Shown here: piece after piece, positions 24,429 to 32,471 of the stretch
Numbering within the stretch: the stretch's first letter is position 1
Layout of the letters: every line of letters begins with the position of its first letter
Assembly: GCA_016931955.1 (NCBI GenBank)
Contig: JAFGDV010000038.1
Span: 1-33,103 of the forward strand
DNA: 33,103 bases
Reading direction: 5' to 3'
Source of the DNA: Candidatus Altarchaeota archaeon
Lineage (GTDB): Archaea; Altiarchaeota; Altiarchaeia; IMC4; QMZM01
The notes under the pieces: generated by a model
The model's database searches: none
Seen by the model: the letters and a program-made list of their open reading frames with translations, nothing else
Told to the model about the DNA's origin: nothing
Program-made: the position numbers and the translations under genes

Positions 24429-26357
24429 TTAAGTGATGCCGCTCATCCGCTTGATCACTTCCTCCCCGCCCAGGAGTGAATTCTTAAGCACGTCGGTTAT
24501 TGATTCAGCAGTTACTATCTCTATCTTTCCTTCATACTTTTTCTCAAGCAGTACGTCCTTTGCGTTAGCCTTCGGGATGACAACCTTCTTTAATCCGGCT
24601 TCTACTGCAGCCTCTATCTTCTGCGTTACTCCGCCGACGGGGAGGACCTCACCCCTCACCGTCAATGACCCTGTCATCGCAACCGATTGATCCACTTCAA
24701 CGTTCGTGAAAGCTGATATCACAGCTACTGCTACTGAAACACTCGCCGAATCCCCTTCAACGCCTTCATAGGTCTGCAGGAATTGGACGAAGATGTCGTA
24801 TTTTTCCTTTATGTCCTCCCCATAGATCTTCATTATCACTGCAGCGACGTTCTTTACAGCCTCCTTTGCTATGTCTCCGAGTTTTCCGGTGGCTATTATC
24901 TCCGATTTCTTACCCCCGGTGGCTACCTCAGCCTCTATAGGCAAAACTGTACCGCCGTCACCTAAGACCGCCAGCCCATTGACCCTTCCCACCCGCCCTC
25001 CTTCGGTGATCAATACATTGTATTCCCGTTTTCTCTCCAAGTAGACGTCTCCTATCTGCTGCTCAAGGGTTCTCGCTGTCTTCTTTGCCTCCAAGACATC
25101 ATCTGCGGTGACATGCTTGTGGTTTTTTTCTTTCGCTATGTCGCCTGCAGCCCTCACAAGGCCGCCGAGCTCCCTAAATTTGAGGGTCATCTTGTCTTTC
25201 ATGCCCGCCTTCCTCTTCGCCTCCCTGATGATCTCTCCGACAGCATCCTTGGTGAAGTGGGGGATCTTTTTGTCCTTTATCACCTCCTGTGCGACGAACT
25301 GAGCCAGCTTTTTCCTGTATTCCTCTGTGTCATCTATTGTGTCATCCAGGTAGACTTCATAGCCGTAACCCCTTATCCTTGATCTTAGGGCGGGGTGCAT
25401 CTCCTGGAGGGCGCTCACGTTCCCAGCAGCCACTAGGATGAAGTCACAGGGTACTGGGTCTGTTATGACCATCGCGCCTGAGCTCATCTCGCTCCTCCCT
25501 GTGATGGATAGCTGTTTCTCCTGTAATGCAGTGAGAAGGTCCTGCTGTGACCTGCCTAGCGTCGCTATTTCGTCTATGAACAACACCCCTTTATTTGCTT
25601 TATGGATGAGCCCCGGCACGACCCTCACATGGGGTGGAGTGCCTAAGCCGCCTGACTGCAGTGGATCGTGTTTCACGTCCCCCAGTAGGGCACCTGCGTG
25701 TGTTCCAGTCCCGTCAAAGAACGGCGCCTGCTTCCTCTTAGTGTTATCGATCAAGAGCTTTGGCTTGTTCGTCTTAGGTCCGCCGAGCATCGTAAACCTC
25801 ATACTGAAGGCAAGGAAGAGGAACAGGAATATTGCGAACCCTATGAGCCCTAGAGCTACCAAGGGATCAAGTCCAAAAGGTGGGAAACTAAGTACAACCG
25901 CTGCTAACACGACGAGGAAGGGCAGCATCAGTTGGTTGCTCTTTGACTCCGTTGACTCACCCATCTTCTCCCGCTCCTTTTTAACTATCTTTATACCCTC
26001 ACCGGAGGGTACGATACCTATCCTTGGATTGTTCTCGTCCTCCTCGTTCGGATACACTAAGACGTCCACTAGAATCTCTGGTGGCAGCAATTCAGTCATC
26101 GCGACTGCTAGCATGCTCTTCCCGGTCCCGGGCTCGCCGATCAACATGAAGTTCCTCCTCTGCTTCGCCGCCTTCTTTATCAGCTCAACGGCCTTGTCCT
26201 GCCCTATGACCTGGTCTATCAGCCTTTCAGGAATCTTGATCTGGTCCGTTGTCTCGAAGCCGTCCCAGGCCTTCATATCCCCTATGCTGATCTTTTCCTC
26301 AGCCTGTTTCTTCTTAGAATCCTCAGGATTTGTTTGTTGTTTCATTATAGAAGTCAT
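24429..26357 (-). CDS. lonB: Archaeal Lon protease (LonB)
   Basis: LonB is a membrane-anchored ATP-dependent protease. The 642-residue product has Walker A GEPGTGKS at residues 74-81. Two membrane helices lie at about 143-185, inserted in the AAA+ domain as is typical for LonB, and Walker B LFIDEIA is near 259-265. The C-terminal protease domain has the Ser-Lys dyad: Ser537 in EGDSAS and Lys580 in VGGVTQKIEAA. The start at 26357 agrees with a GTATATTAC TATA sequence about 25-30 nt upstream; a second in-frame ATG lies four codons in. Confidence 0.96.
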   Translation of the reverse strand: MTSIMKQQTNPEDSKKKQAEEKISIGDMKAWDGFETTDQIKIPERLIDQVIGQDKAVELIKKAAKQRRNFMLIGEPGTGKSMLAVAMTELLPPEILVDVLVYPNEEDENNPRIGIVPSGEGIKIVKKEREKMGESTESKSNQLMLPFLVVLAAVVLSFPPFGLDPLVALGLIGFAIFLFLFLAFSMRFTMLGGPKTNKPKLLIDNTKRKQAPFFDGTGTHAGALLGDVKHDPLQSGGLGTPPHVRVVPGLIHKANKGVLFIDEIATLGRSQQDLLTALQEKQLSITGRSEMSSGAMVITDPVPCDFILVAAGNVSALQEMHPALRSRIRGYGYEVYLDDTIDDTEEYRKKLAQFVAQEVIKDKKIPHFTKDAVGEIIREAKRKAGMKDKMTLKFRELGGLVRAAGDIAKEKNHKHVTADDVLEAKKTARTLEQQIGDVYLERKREYNVLITEGGRVGRVNGLAVLGDGGTVLPIEAEVATGGKKSEIIATGKLGDIAKEAVKNVAAVIMKIYGEDIKEKYDIFVQFLQTYEGVEGDSASVSVAVAVISAFTNVEVDQSVAMTGSLTVRGEVLPVGGVTQKIEAAVEAGLKKVVIPKANAKDVLLEKKYEGKIEIVTAESITDVLKNSLLGGEEVIKRMSGIT

Positions 26358-26374
26358 TGGGGAATAGTATCATC

Positions 26375-26392
26375 CCTATAGTAATATACACT
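26375..26392 (-). promoter_or_regulatory. TATA box for lonB
   Basis: GTGTATATTACTATAGG on the minus strand lies about 25-30 nt before ATG 26357, which predicts a leaderless or near-leaderless message. Confidence 0.45.
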
Positions 26393-26416
26393 ATCGAGGC
26401 TTAAATATGGCTCAGT

Positions 26417-27382
26417 CTACCACTTTACCTCGACCTCGTCCGTCCTGAACCTCTGCCTCACATAGCTCTCCTCTAAGCCCTGCCTGATGCCTGCATCATA
26501 CATCAACAATCCAAGCAACGCTATCATTACGCCGTTATCGCTGCAATAGCCCTTAGGGACGCCGAAGACTGCCTCATGTTCTTCGGACATCTTTGCCAGC
26601 ATCACTTGGAGCCTTGAGTTGTTGCCTACACCACCAGTTAAGAGCACCTCCTTCGCCTTCAGGTGGGCTAAAGCCCTCTCCGTTACCTCGGAGAGCATGG
26701 CAAACGCCGTCTCCTGAAGCGAAAAACATACGTCTTCAAGCTTGTTGTCTTTGATCCTCTGGAGGGCGCTGGTAAGCAACCCAGAGAAAGAAAGGTCAGT
26801 GCCCTTAACCACGTAAGGCAGCTCGATATAGTTCTTACCCTCTTTTGCAAGGGCCTCGATCTTGGGGCCGGCTGGATGCTCTAAACCAACCTCCCTGCCG
26901 AACTTGTCCAGCATGTTCCCCACCCCGATGTCAAGGGTTTCCCCGAAGACTCGATAGTAGTTATCCTTCAGCTTAAGTATCTGTGTATTGCCGCCGGAAA
27001 CATACAATACCAGGGGATCACTCAGCCTGCAGAATATCCTCCCCACCTCAATATGCGCCACACAATGGTTCACTCCCATGAGGGGGATTCCATAACTCAG
27101 TGACAGGGTTCTCGCCGCTGTTGCCGAAGTCCTGAGACACGGTCCCATGCCGGGGCCCTGAGAAAAGGATATCAGGTCTATTCCCTTGAAATCAAGACCG
27201 GCTTTCTCAAGAGCTTCATCCAATGCCTTGCTCATACTATCAGCCATGAACTGCGAGGCCTCCCTCGGATGGATCCCCTTAGAGGGCACATAAACCATCC
27301 TCACATCGGATAGCACTTCATGGTCTGCAACAATCCCTATACCTAGGGTGTGGGCGGTGCCCTCGATACCTAAAGCTATCAT
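26417..27382 (-). CDS. kae1: tRNA N6-threonylcarbamoyladenosine synthesis protein Kae1
   Basis: Kae1 transfers the threonylcarbamoyl group to A37 of ANN-decoding tRNAs within the KEOPS complex. The 321-residue product has the ASKHA fold start (ALGIEGTAHTLGIGIVAD), a metal-binding NHCVAHIEVGR motif, the phosphate-binding VSGGNTQILKL, and the late LLTGGVGNNSRLQVML. It is not fused to the Bud32 kinase as in many euryarchaea; no bud32 gene is in this window. It diverges from endA across 38 bp of shared promoter. Confidence 0.95.
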   Translation of the reverse strand: MIALGIEGTAHTLGIGIVADHEVLSDVRMVYVPSKGIHPREASQFMADSMSKALDEALEKAGLDFKGIDLISFSQGPGMGPCLRTSATAARTLSLSYGIPLMGVNHCVAHIEVGRIFCRLSDPLVLYVSGGNTQILKLKDNYYRVFGETLDIGVGNMLDKFGREVGLEHPAGPKIEALAKEGKNYIELPYVVKGTDLSFSGLLTSALQRIKDNKLEDVCFSLQETAFAMLSEVTERALAHLKAKEVLLTGGVGNNSRLQVMLAKMSEEHEAVFGVPKGYCSDNGVMIALLGLLMYDAGIRQGLEESYVRQRFRTDEVEVKW

Positions 27383-27385
27383 CTT

Positions 27386-27420
27386 CCAGCTTAAATTATC
27401 TTAAACGAATATAAATAAAA
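27386..27420. promoter_or_regulatory. Shared divergent promoter of kae1 and endA
   Basis: On the minus strand TTTATATTCG (about 27408-27417) is about 30 nt before the kae1 ATG. On the plus strand CTTAAATTATC (about 27389-27399) would start endA near its ATG. Both genes are likely leaderless. Confidence 0.45.
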
Positions 27421-27933
27421 ATGAGTGCAGGAATATTATCTGGTACCAAGGTCCTCGTCGGAGAAGGCGACCTGAAGTCTCTACTTCGGGAGAAGGGCTT
27501 CGGCACAGAGAAGGGAGCCCGACAGGAGCTGTCGTTGATAGAAGCCCTCTACTTGCTGGAATCCGAGAAGATGGAGGTCGTCGACGGAAAGAAGACACTC
27601 TCCTTCGAGGAACTCATAGAGATCGGCAACAAGATAGAGGAAAACTTCTACTCAAAGTATCTGGTCTACAGTGACCTTAGGAACAGGGGCTTGTTGGTGA
27701 GAACTGGTTTGAAGTTCGGCTCAGACTTCAGGGTCTACGAGAGGGGGGTTACAGTGAAAAAAGGCCACTCCACACAGTTGGTGAACGTCGTCCCAGAAGA
27801 ATATACTTGCTCTTTCCCGGAGCTTGCTCGGACCATAAGGTTGTCGCAGAACGTGAACAAGGCCATGATCTACGCCGTAGTAGACGAGGAAGGCGACATA
27901 ACCTACTACCAGATAGACCGAGTCAAGCTCTGA
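27421..27933 (+). CDS. endA: tRNA-splicing endonuclease EndA
   Basis: EndA cuts bulge-helix-bulge sites to release tRNA introns. The 170-residue, single-unit protein has the size of the homotetrameric (alpha4) form. The catalytic residues are visible: Tyr106 in DFRVYERG, His116 in KKGHSTQLV, and Lys147 in NVNKAMIYAVV. The C-terminal strand YYQIDRVKL matches. The alpha4 form is thought to need strict bulge-helix-bulge structures, which both tRNA introns in this window have. Its stop lies 42 bp before tRNA-Trp, a substrate. Confidence 0.96.
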   Translation: MSAGILSGTKVLVGEGDLKSLLREKGFGTEKGARQELSLIEALYLLESEKMEVVDGKKTLSFEELIEIGNKIEENFYSKYLVYSDLRNRGLLVRTGLKFGSDFRVYERGVTVKKGHSTQLVNVVPEEYTCSFPELARTIRLSQNVNKAMIYAVVDEEGDITYYQIDRVKL

Positions 27934-27939
27934 ATCCCA

Positions 27940-27953
27940 TGGTTTTAATTAAC
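27940..27953 (+). promoter_or_regulatory. TATA box for tRNA-Trp
   Basis: GGTTTTAATTAACG lies about 25-30 nt upstream of the first base of tRNA-Trp (27976), the expected archaeal spacing. Confidence 0.5.
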
Positions 27954-27975
27954 GAAATCGGATAATTACTTATAC

Positions 27976-28153
27976 GGGGCTGTGGGGTAGTCAGGCATCC
28001 TAGCAGGCTCCAGTGAACCTCTTTTTCTTTCCATAAGAAAAAGAAACCACGTACTGGAGCGCTGATCCCCTCCGGGGAGATGATGAACGGAAAGGTACGA
28101 ACCACATGGTTTGGAGGTACCTGCCGATGGGGGTTCAAATCCCCCCAGCCCCA
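27976..28153 (+). tRNA. tRNA-Trp(CCA) with a 105-nt intron
   Basis: The acceptor stem pairs GGGGCTG (27976-27982) with CAGCCCC (28146-28152); discriminator A is at 28153 and CCA is not encoded. The anticodon stem is GCAGG (28003-28007) / CCTGC (28120-28124), and the anticodon CCA is at 28010-28012. The T-arm is GGGGG (28129-28133), loop TTCAAAT, CCCCC (28141-28145). The intron (28014-28118) lies at the canonical 37/38 position. Removing it leaves a 73-nt tRNA. Confidence 0.95.
28014..28118 (+). ncRNA. tRNA-Trp intron with a box C/D-type methylation guide
   Basis: The splice sites form a bulge-helix-bulge: CTCC (28008-28011) pairs with GGAG (28113-28116), the bulges are AGT and GTA, and the inner stem is GAACC/GGTTT. 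Inside, box D'-type CTGA (28062-28065) and box C'-type ATGATGA (28080-28086) flank hairpin TCCCC/GGGGA. CTGGAGC (28054-28060) before the CTGA pairs with positions 31-37 of the tRNA. The fifth base upstream of the box faces C34, the known Cm34 site of archaeal tRNA-Trp. The second C/D pair is degenerate. An extra hairpin CTTTTTCTT/AAGAAAAAG lies at about 28021-28043. Confidence 0.85.
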
Positions 28154-28161
28154 ATCACCCT

Positions 28162-28308
28162 CAACCTTTTCGTAAAAGGTTGACCAAAAAGACGCTGTTG
28201 CGTCTTTTCTGAGTCGAAAACCGTAAGGTTTTCGCTCATCAAAAAGAATTCGCCATAGGCGAATTCAAAAGGAGGGTAGGGTTGATAAGGGCACCTTGTA
28301 CCCTTATG
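28162..28308 (+). repeat. Modular hairpin element, copy 4 (five hairpins)
   Basis: The region between tRNA-Trp and the MBF1 gene is filled with hairpins: CAACCTTTT (28162-28170) / AAAAGGTTG (28174-28182); AAAAGACGC (28187-28195) / GCGTCTTTT (28200-28208); CGAAAACC (28215-28222) / GGTTTTCG (28227-28234); GAATTCGCC (28246-28254) / GGCGAATTC (28258-28266); and ATAAGGG (28285-28291) / CCCTTAT (28301-28307). The second and third are extra compared with copy 3. The 25-nt block AAAAGGAGGGTAGGG... before the last stem matches copy 3 at 23 of 25 positions. Confidence 0.85.
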
Positions 28309-28321
28309 TTTCCACACTTAT

Positions 28322-28804
28322 ATGCAATGCGAGGTCTGTGAGAAGCTTATCGTGGAGGGTAGGCGGGTGAGGATTGAAGGCTCCGTTGTAGTTACCTGTG
28401 AGGATTGCGCGAGGTTTGGCGAGGTGGTTGGTTTCGTCAGCTCCCGCGAGAAAAAGAAGCCTGCTGTGAGGGCTGAAGTTAGTGAAGGTGTTTCATTTGA
28501 TGTTGGAGGCGACGATCTTGTTGACGATTACCCTGGGATCATAAGGGATAAGAGGGAGAAGATGGGTTTGAAGCAGGAGGATCTTGCTAAGTTGATCAAT
28601 GAGCCTTCTTCTCTTATACATAGGCTGGAGACTGGCAGGATGGAGCCTGACCCTGAGGTGGCGAGTAAGCTGCAGAAGGCGTTAGGTGTGAAATTGTTGT
28701 GTAAATCAGGTTCTGAAGTTGTTCAACCTGAGAAGCCGACTGGATCTGATGAGTTGACTTTAGGCGATCTCGTAGTCATCAAGAAAAAGGGGGGGAAGAG
28801 GTAA
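28322..28804 (+). CDS. mbf1: Multiprotein bridging factor 1-like regulator (MBF1)
   Basis: The 160-residue product has an N-terminal zinc ribbon (Cys3, Cys6, Cys26, Cys29: MQCEVCEKL and VTCEDCA), a flexible basic linker, and an XRE-type helix-turn-helix at about residues 75-130 (IIRDKREKMGLKQEDLAKLI, ETGRMEPDPEVASKLQKAL). This is the archaeal MBF1 architecture; the eukaryotic protein is a transcriptional co-activator and is also linked to ribosome quality control. It starts 14 nt after hairpin element copy 4 and is followed 1 nt later by the site-2 protease gene. Confidence 0.93.
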   Translation: MQCEVCEKLIVEGRRVRIEGSVVVTCEDCARFGEVVGFVSSREKKKPAVRAEVSEGVSFDVGGDDLVDDYPGIIRDKREKMGLKQEDLAKLINEPSSLIHRLETGRMEPDPEVASKLQKALGVKLLCKSGSEVVQPEKPTGSDELTLGDLVVIKKKGGKR

Positions 28805-28805
28805 A

Positions 28806-30230
28806 GTGCTTTATTTTTTCTTGTTGGTTCTTTTTTTTGTCGGAGGAACCTTTTTGCTTTGGAAGACTAAACATGAGAGACACTTTATCGTCTTCATGAT
28901 CAGGACTAAACACTTTCTCGGTTTCTTGGATAAGCTTGCTGGACTTATGCCTGGGTTCTGGAGATTTTTGGCTGATTTCGCCATCGTTTTCTCGTTCAGC
29001 GGTGTTGGCGTAGCGTATTTATCAAAGCATAGTAGAGAACGCAGGAACCTTGATTTGGTAATGTTCATCTTCGGCTTCTTTGCAGTCTTGATGTGGGCGG
29101 AAAGCCTTGACTTGTTGGCTCTCATGCTAGCTGGCTTAGTACTGGTGGTATTAAGCCTGAGCAAGCTGAGGGACGCCTTGATCGACTTCGTCGTTGCAAC
29201 CGTTTTGATTTCATCCATCATGTTGAATGTCATGGTTTGGTATCTGGCGGTGCTTGAAGGCGTTGTCGGCATCCTCGGTATTCTTGCCGGCTCACTAGTC
29301 GGCCACGCCCTCGATATAACATCAGGTCAATCAACCGTCCCAGGTGTGTCCCCTATAATACCATGGATCGAATCAGGTCAATTGGGTTTCAGCATTCCGG
29401 GTTTGGGCATATTTGTTCCATTAGGCTACGGAGTTGTCTCCTTGATACTCCTCTTATTCGTTCATGAGTTCTCTCACGGAATACTTGCCAGAGTCCATCA
29501 GCTCGAGCTGAAGTCCACTGGCTTATTAACCTTGGGTCCCATCCCCATAGGCGCCTTTGTTGAGCCTGATGAGGAGAAATTCAAGGAATGTGAGAGTATC
29601 GTTAAGATGCGAGTCTTATCGATGGGTTCATTCTCCAATCTAGTATTATCCACAGTAGCTATCTTTCTCTTCATCTTGATCATAGCTCCTTCAGGTGGCT
29701 GGGTTGTCGCTGAATCCAATATAACAGCCATAGAAAATGGAACAATCGTGGAATCTATTGGCGACATAAACCTGTCATCTGTCGGCTACATAGGGGCGGC
29801 GATGGACGCGAACCTTTTCTCCAATAGATTCTATACGCTGAAGGAGGAGACCTTCGAAAACGAGAGCTTAGTGAACATAACAACCGAAAATGGTTTATTA
29901 GCCCTAACACCTGAGGAGTTATCTGATCTGAAGATCAAGTATGTTCCAGGTTATAGTTTCGACTTCGAGTTGCTGGGTTTCAGCCTGCCCCCTATTTTCG
30001 CAGGCACTCTATTCTGGATATTCTTCTTCAACCTTAACATTGCTTTAGCGAATCTTCTGCCGATTGTGCCATTCGACGGAGGCAAGATGATAATAGAGTT
30101 GTTATCTATTTTCAGGCTTAGTGAGGAGTCTGTGAGGAGGATAGTCTACGCCTTCCTCCTCGCAGGGTTGCTTGTTTTGCTGATTAACGCCTACCCCCTG
30201 CTTTATATGGTCTTTGATTTGTTTTTTTAG
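28806..30230 (+). CDS. Site-2 protease family membrane metalloprotease (M50)
   Basis: The 474-residue product is a multi-pass membrane protease that cuts substrates within the membrane. The zinc-binding motif HEFSH is at about residues 220-224 (LLFVHEFSHGILARVH). The third ligand lies in LANLLPIVPFDGGKMIIE near residue 425. At least eight hydrophobic helices are visible, with an external loop of about 100 residues between the two catalytic parts that may hold a PDZ-like fold. The start is GTG at 28806. It is the second intramembrane protease in the window. Its 3' end overlaps elp3 by 4 bp. Confidence 0.93.
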   Translation: MLYFFLLVLFFVGGTFLLWKTKHERHFIVFMIRTKHFLGFLDKLAGLMPGFWRFLADFAIVFSFSGVGVAYLSKHSRERRNLDLVMFIFGFFAVLMWAESLDLLALMLAGLVLVVLSLSKLRDALIDFVVATVLISSIMLNVMVWYLAVLEGVVGILGILAGSLVGHALDITSGQSTVPGVSPIIPWIESGQLGFSIPGLGIFVPLGYGVVSLILLLFVHEFSHGILARVHQLELKSTGLLTLGPIPIGAFVEPDEEKFKECESIVKMRVLSMGSFSNLVLSTVAIFLFILIIAPSGGWVVAESNITAIENGTIVESIGDINLSSVGYIGAAMDANLFSNRFYTLKEETFENESLVNITTENGLLALTPEELSDLKIKYVPGYSFDFELLGFSLPPIFAGTLFWIFFFNLNIALANLLPIVPFDGGKMIIELLSIFRLSEESVRRIVYAFLLAGLLVLLINAYPLLYMVFDLFF

Positions 30231-31867
30231 GTCAGCTTCTTTGACATATATGGACCCTCTCTAATGTAGCCGAATCTACGGTAGTAGTCTCTCACCCCTA
30301 TGCCGCTTGTTACCAGTATTTTCTCCATGCCCAAGCTCGTGCTTAGGTTCTCCGCCTCAGCCAGAAGCTCGGCGCCGTAGCCGCGGTGCTGCCACTCGAA
30401 GCTTGGTTTCTCCCCTACCTCCAGCATGGGGCCGTAGACGTGCAGTTCCCTTACCAAGGACGTCTTGGAAGTAATCTCCGGCCTGAACGGCTCATTCGGT
30501 ATCCTCAAGCGAAGGAAACCTATGAGTATGTCCTTCTTTGTGTCATCGAAGGACAGGAAGACTTCCCTGCCGCCGCTTGCATCGTAATCCATCCTGAGAA
30601 GCTCTATGTCATCTGCTTCCGGCTCTAAACCCTTCTTCGTCATCTGACCCACCTCCCTGCATCTGACGCACCTGCACTTGATGCCTCTCTTTTCCATCTC
30701 ATTGTAGACTAATTCGCCCAGATTCGAGGCCTTTACTCCAGCATCTATCAGGGGGGAGGGGATATCTCGTTGTATCCTCATCGTCCTCATCCATTTGGGG
30801 AGCGTGGATTTCACCTTAACTATGAGGTCCACAGCCTCTTCCGTCGTTAAAGGCCTGAACTCTCCTCTCCGCCACATGTCATAGTATTCTGTCCCCTTCA
30901 GGACCAAGCAAGGATATATCTTGACCATGTCCGGCTTGAATCTTTCATCTTTTATTATCTCATCAAATGCTTTAAGGTCTAGTTCAGGGTTATATCCTAG
31001 AATGCCGGGCATCATGTGGTAGCCTACCTTCAGCCCTGAATCCTTTAGCTGCTGCGTTGATTCAACAACGTCCTGGACTGTGTGACCCCTCTCCACCTTC
31101 TCATAGATTCTATCATCCGGGTTCTGGACGCCGATTTCCACCCTAGTTACCCCGAATTTTAGCATATGGTTTATCTGCTCCTCCTTCGCCCAATCGGGAC
31201 GCGGCTCAAAGGTTATGCCCACGCATCTTACCGTGGATTTTTCGTTCTCCTCCTGAAGGTCCTCAATGTAGTTGAATCTCTTCTCGGATTTACTGTATTC
31301 CTGGATGAACGCTTCCTCGCCCAGCTCCTTTATTCTCCCATAGTTTTCTCTGAACTCGTTCATGGCCTTCAGGGATTCCTTAACGAACCACTCCTGGTAG
31401 TCTAGGCATTGTGCTGTCAGGGTTCCGCCCATGACGATAAGCTCGACCTTCCCTATGGGATGCCCTATGTCTTTCAGTTGTGTAAGCCTGAATGTTACCT
31501 GTAGGTGGGGGTCGAATCCGTATCTTATAGCGCGCCTCGTTGCTGGTTCTTTGCCTGTGTAGCTCTGCGGTACCTGTATGTCCGGTCCGCCTGGACAGTA
31601 CCTGCATCTGCCGTGGGGGCACTTCGAGGGCTGAGTCATGGCGGCAACCACCGCAACCCCGGAAAGCGTCCTCATGGGCTTCTTCCTCAATAGATTGAGT
31701 ACCTTAGCCCGCTCCCCGGGCTTCGCATACCTCAGTATCTCAGAACTGCGGACGAATCTATCCAGCCGAAGCTCTTCAGATAGGCGCCTCTTCTCAGCAT
31801 CAAGACCTTCCCTGTCAACTATCTCCCCGGAAAGGATTTTCTCGATTATTGCTCTATATGGATCCAT
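30227..31867 (-). CDS. elp3: tRNA uridine(34) acetyltransferase Elp3
   Basis: Elp3 makes carbonylmethyl-type modifications on wobble uridines. The protein of 546 residues has the radical SAM domain with cysteine motif CPHGRCRYC (CX4CX2C, near residues 83-91) and a C-terminal GNAT acetyltransferase domain with acetyl-CoA loop QHRGYGAELLAEAE, ending GVRDYYRRFGYIREGPYMSKKL. A zinc-like set CRCVRCREVG lies between. I choose ATG 31867 (MDPYRAIIEKIL); a TTG three codons upstream is also possible. It acts on tRNA like kae1 and endA in the same window. Confidence 0.95.
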   Translation of the reverse strand: MDPYRAIIEKILSGEIVDREGLDAEKRRLSEELRLDRFVRSSEILRYAKPGERAKVLNLLRKKPMRTLSGVAVVAAMTQPSKCPHGRCRYCPGGPDIQVPQSYTGKEPATRRAIRYGFDPHLQVTFRLTQLKDIGHPIGKVELIVMGGTLTAQCLDYQEWFVKESLKAMNEFRENYGRIKELGEEAFIQEYSKSEKRFNYIEDLQEENEKSTVRCVGITFEPRPDWAKEEQINHMLKFGVTRVEIGVQNPDDRIYEKVERGHTVQDVVESTQQLKDSGLKVGYHMMPGILGYNPELDLKAFDEIIKDERFKPDMVKIYPCLVLKGTEYYDMWRRGEFRPLTTEEAVDLIVKVKSTLPKWMRTMRIQRDIPSPLIDAGVKASNLGELVYNEMEKRGIKCRCVRCREVGQMTKKGLEPEADDIELLRMDYDASGGREVFLSFDDTKKDILIGFLRLRIPNEPFRPEITSKTSLVRELHVYGPMLEVGEKPSFEWQHRGYGAELLAEAENLSTSLGMEKILVTSGIGVRDYYRRFGYIREGPYMSKKLT

Positions 31868-31926
31868 CGTATCCAATACATACTTTGGAATCAGAGTAAA
31901 TTACATTTTCTTGTTCTGTTGACTAA

Positions 31927-32235
31927 TTAAGGGAGCTTCAGCTTTTATGCGGCGGAGAGGGCTTAAAGGATGCGTTCTCGGACATCGAAGTGCTCGCAGA
32001 CAAATGCAAGTACGGGAAGTGCACACATACGAAAGAACCCGGATGCGCTGTTTTAGAGGCAGTGAAAGACGGCCTAATACCTGAGAGGAGACTGGAGAAC
32101 TATCACAAACTGAAACGTGAAATAGAGTACAATCTCTCCAAGCATGAGGCACGATTCAGAAACAAACGAAGCAATTTCTGGAAGAATGTAGGCAAACAAG
32201 CGAAACTCATCAAAAAATCCAGAGGGGAGCACTGA
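31927..32235 (+). pseudogene. Orphan C-terminal fragment of ribosome small-subunit GTPase RsgA
   Basis: RsgA is a circularly permuted GTPase that helps mature the 30S subunit. Only its C-terminal part is here. In frame from 31927 the sequence reads LRELQLLCGGEGLKDAFSDI, then the zinc-binding CKYGKCTHTKEPGC (CX4CXHX5C), and the helical tail ENYHKLKREIEYNL, KKSRGEH. This matches the end of RsgA proteins almost from the switch region on. The OB and GTPase domains are missing: a TAA stop stands at 31924 and elp3 begins on the other strand just upstream. A GTG at 31990 could still express 81 residues. It is probably a deletion remnant. Confidence 0.82.
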
Positions 32236-32285
32236 AGCATATAAAGGCGACTTAAGCGGCTCAGGTAACGGAAGCATAACAGAGG

Positions 32286-32471
32286 TTATCGGAAATGTGA
32301 CTTTTGCAGTTTCCCCCAAGTCATGCGTTTTTCTTTGGAGAGGGTTTTGTTTATGAAATGGTTTGCCTCCTCAAGCCATGTGAGTTTCATTTCAGGGGAT
32401 AACCTATAACTCTGCCTTATTTTCTCTCTATCTAGTGTAAAAGAGAAACTGGTTTTAGTTTTTTTTCTCAT
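32286..32471 (-). CDS. Small partner of the nucleotidyltransferase
   Basis: The 61-residue product has a basic N-terminus and the segment YRLSPEMKLTWLEEANHFIN, a pattern seen in small proteins encoded next to nucleotidyltransferases. Its ATG lies inside the end of the upstream gene (17-bp overlap), so the two are translated together. A role as partner or antitoxin is inferred from context, not from a known family match. It is convergent with the RsgA fragment. Confidence 0.6.
   Translation of the reverse strand: MRKKTKTSFSFTLDREKIRQSYRLSPEMKLTWLEEANHFINKTLSKEKRMTWGKLQKSHFR

Noticed and set aside
25438-26367. Plus-strand ORF of 309 codons opposite lonB
   Set aside because: lonB has complete catalytic motifs across this stretch; the antisense frame has no recognisable domain.
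27923-28317. Small ORFs over tRNA-Trp, its intron and hairpin element copy 4
   Set aside because: The region is fully explained by the tRNA, its intron and the hairpins; the frames have no protein character.
32190-32353. Open frame continuing after the RsgA fragment in another frame, with a segment like GSITEVIGNVTFAVSP
   Set aside because: About 50 codons with no start codon and no family match, and part of it opposes the small partner gene; too weak to call.
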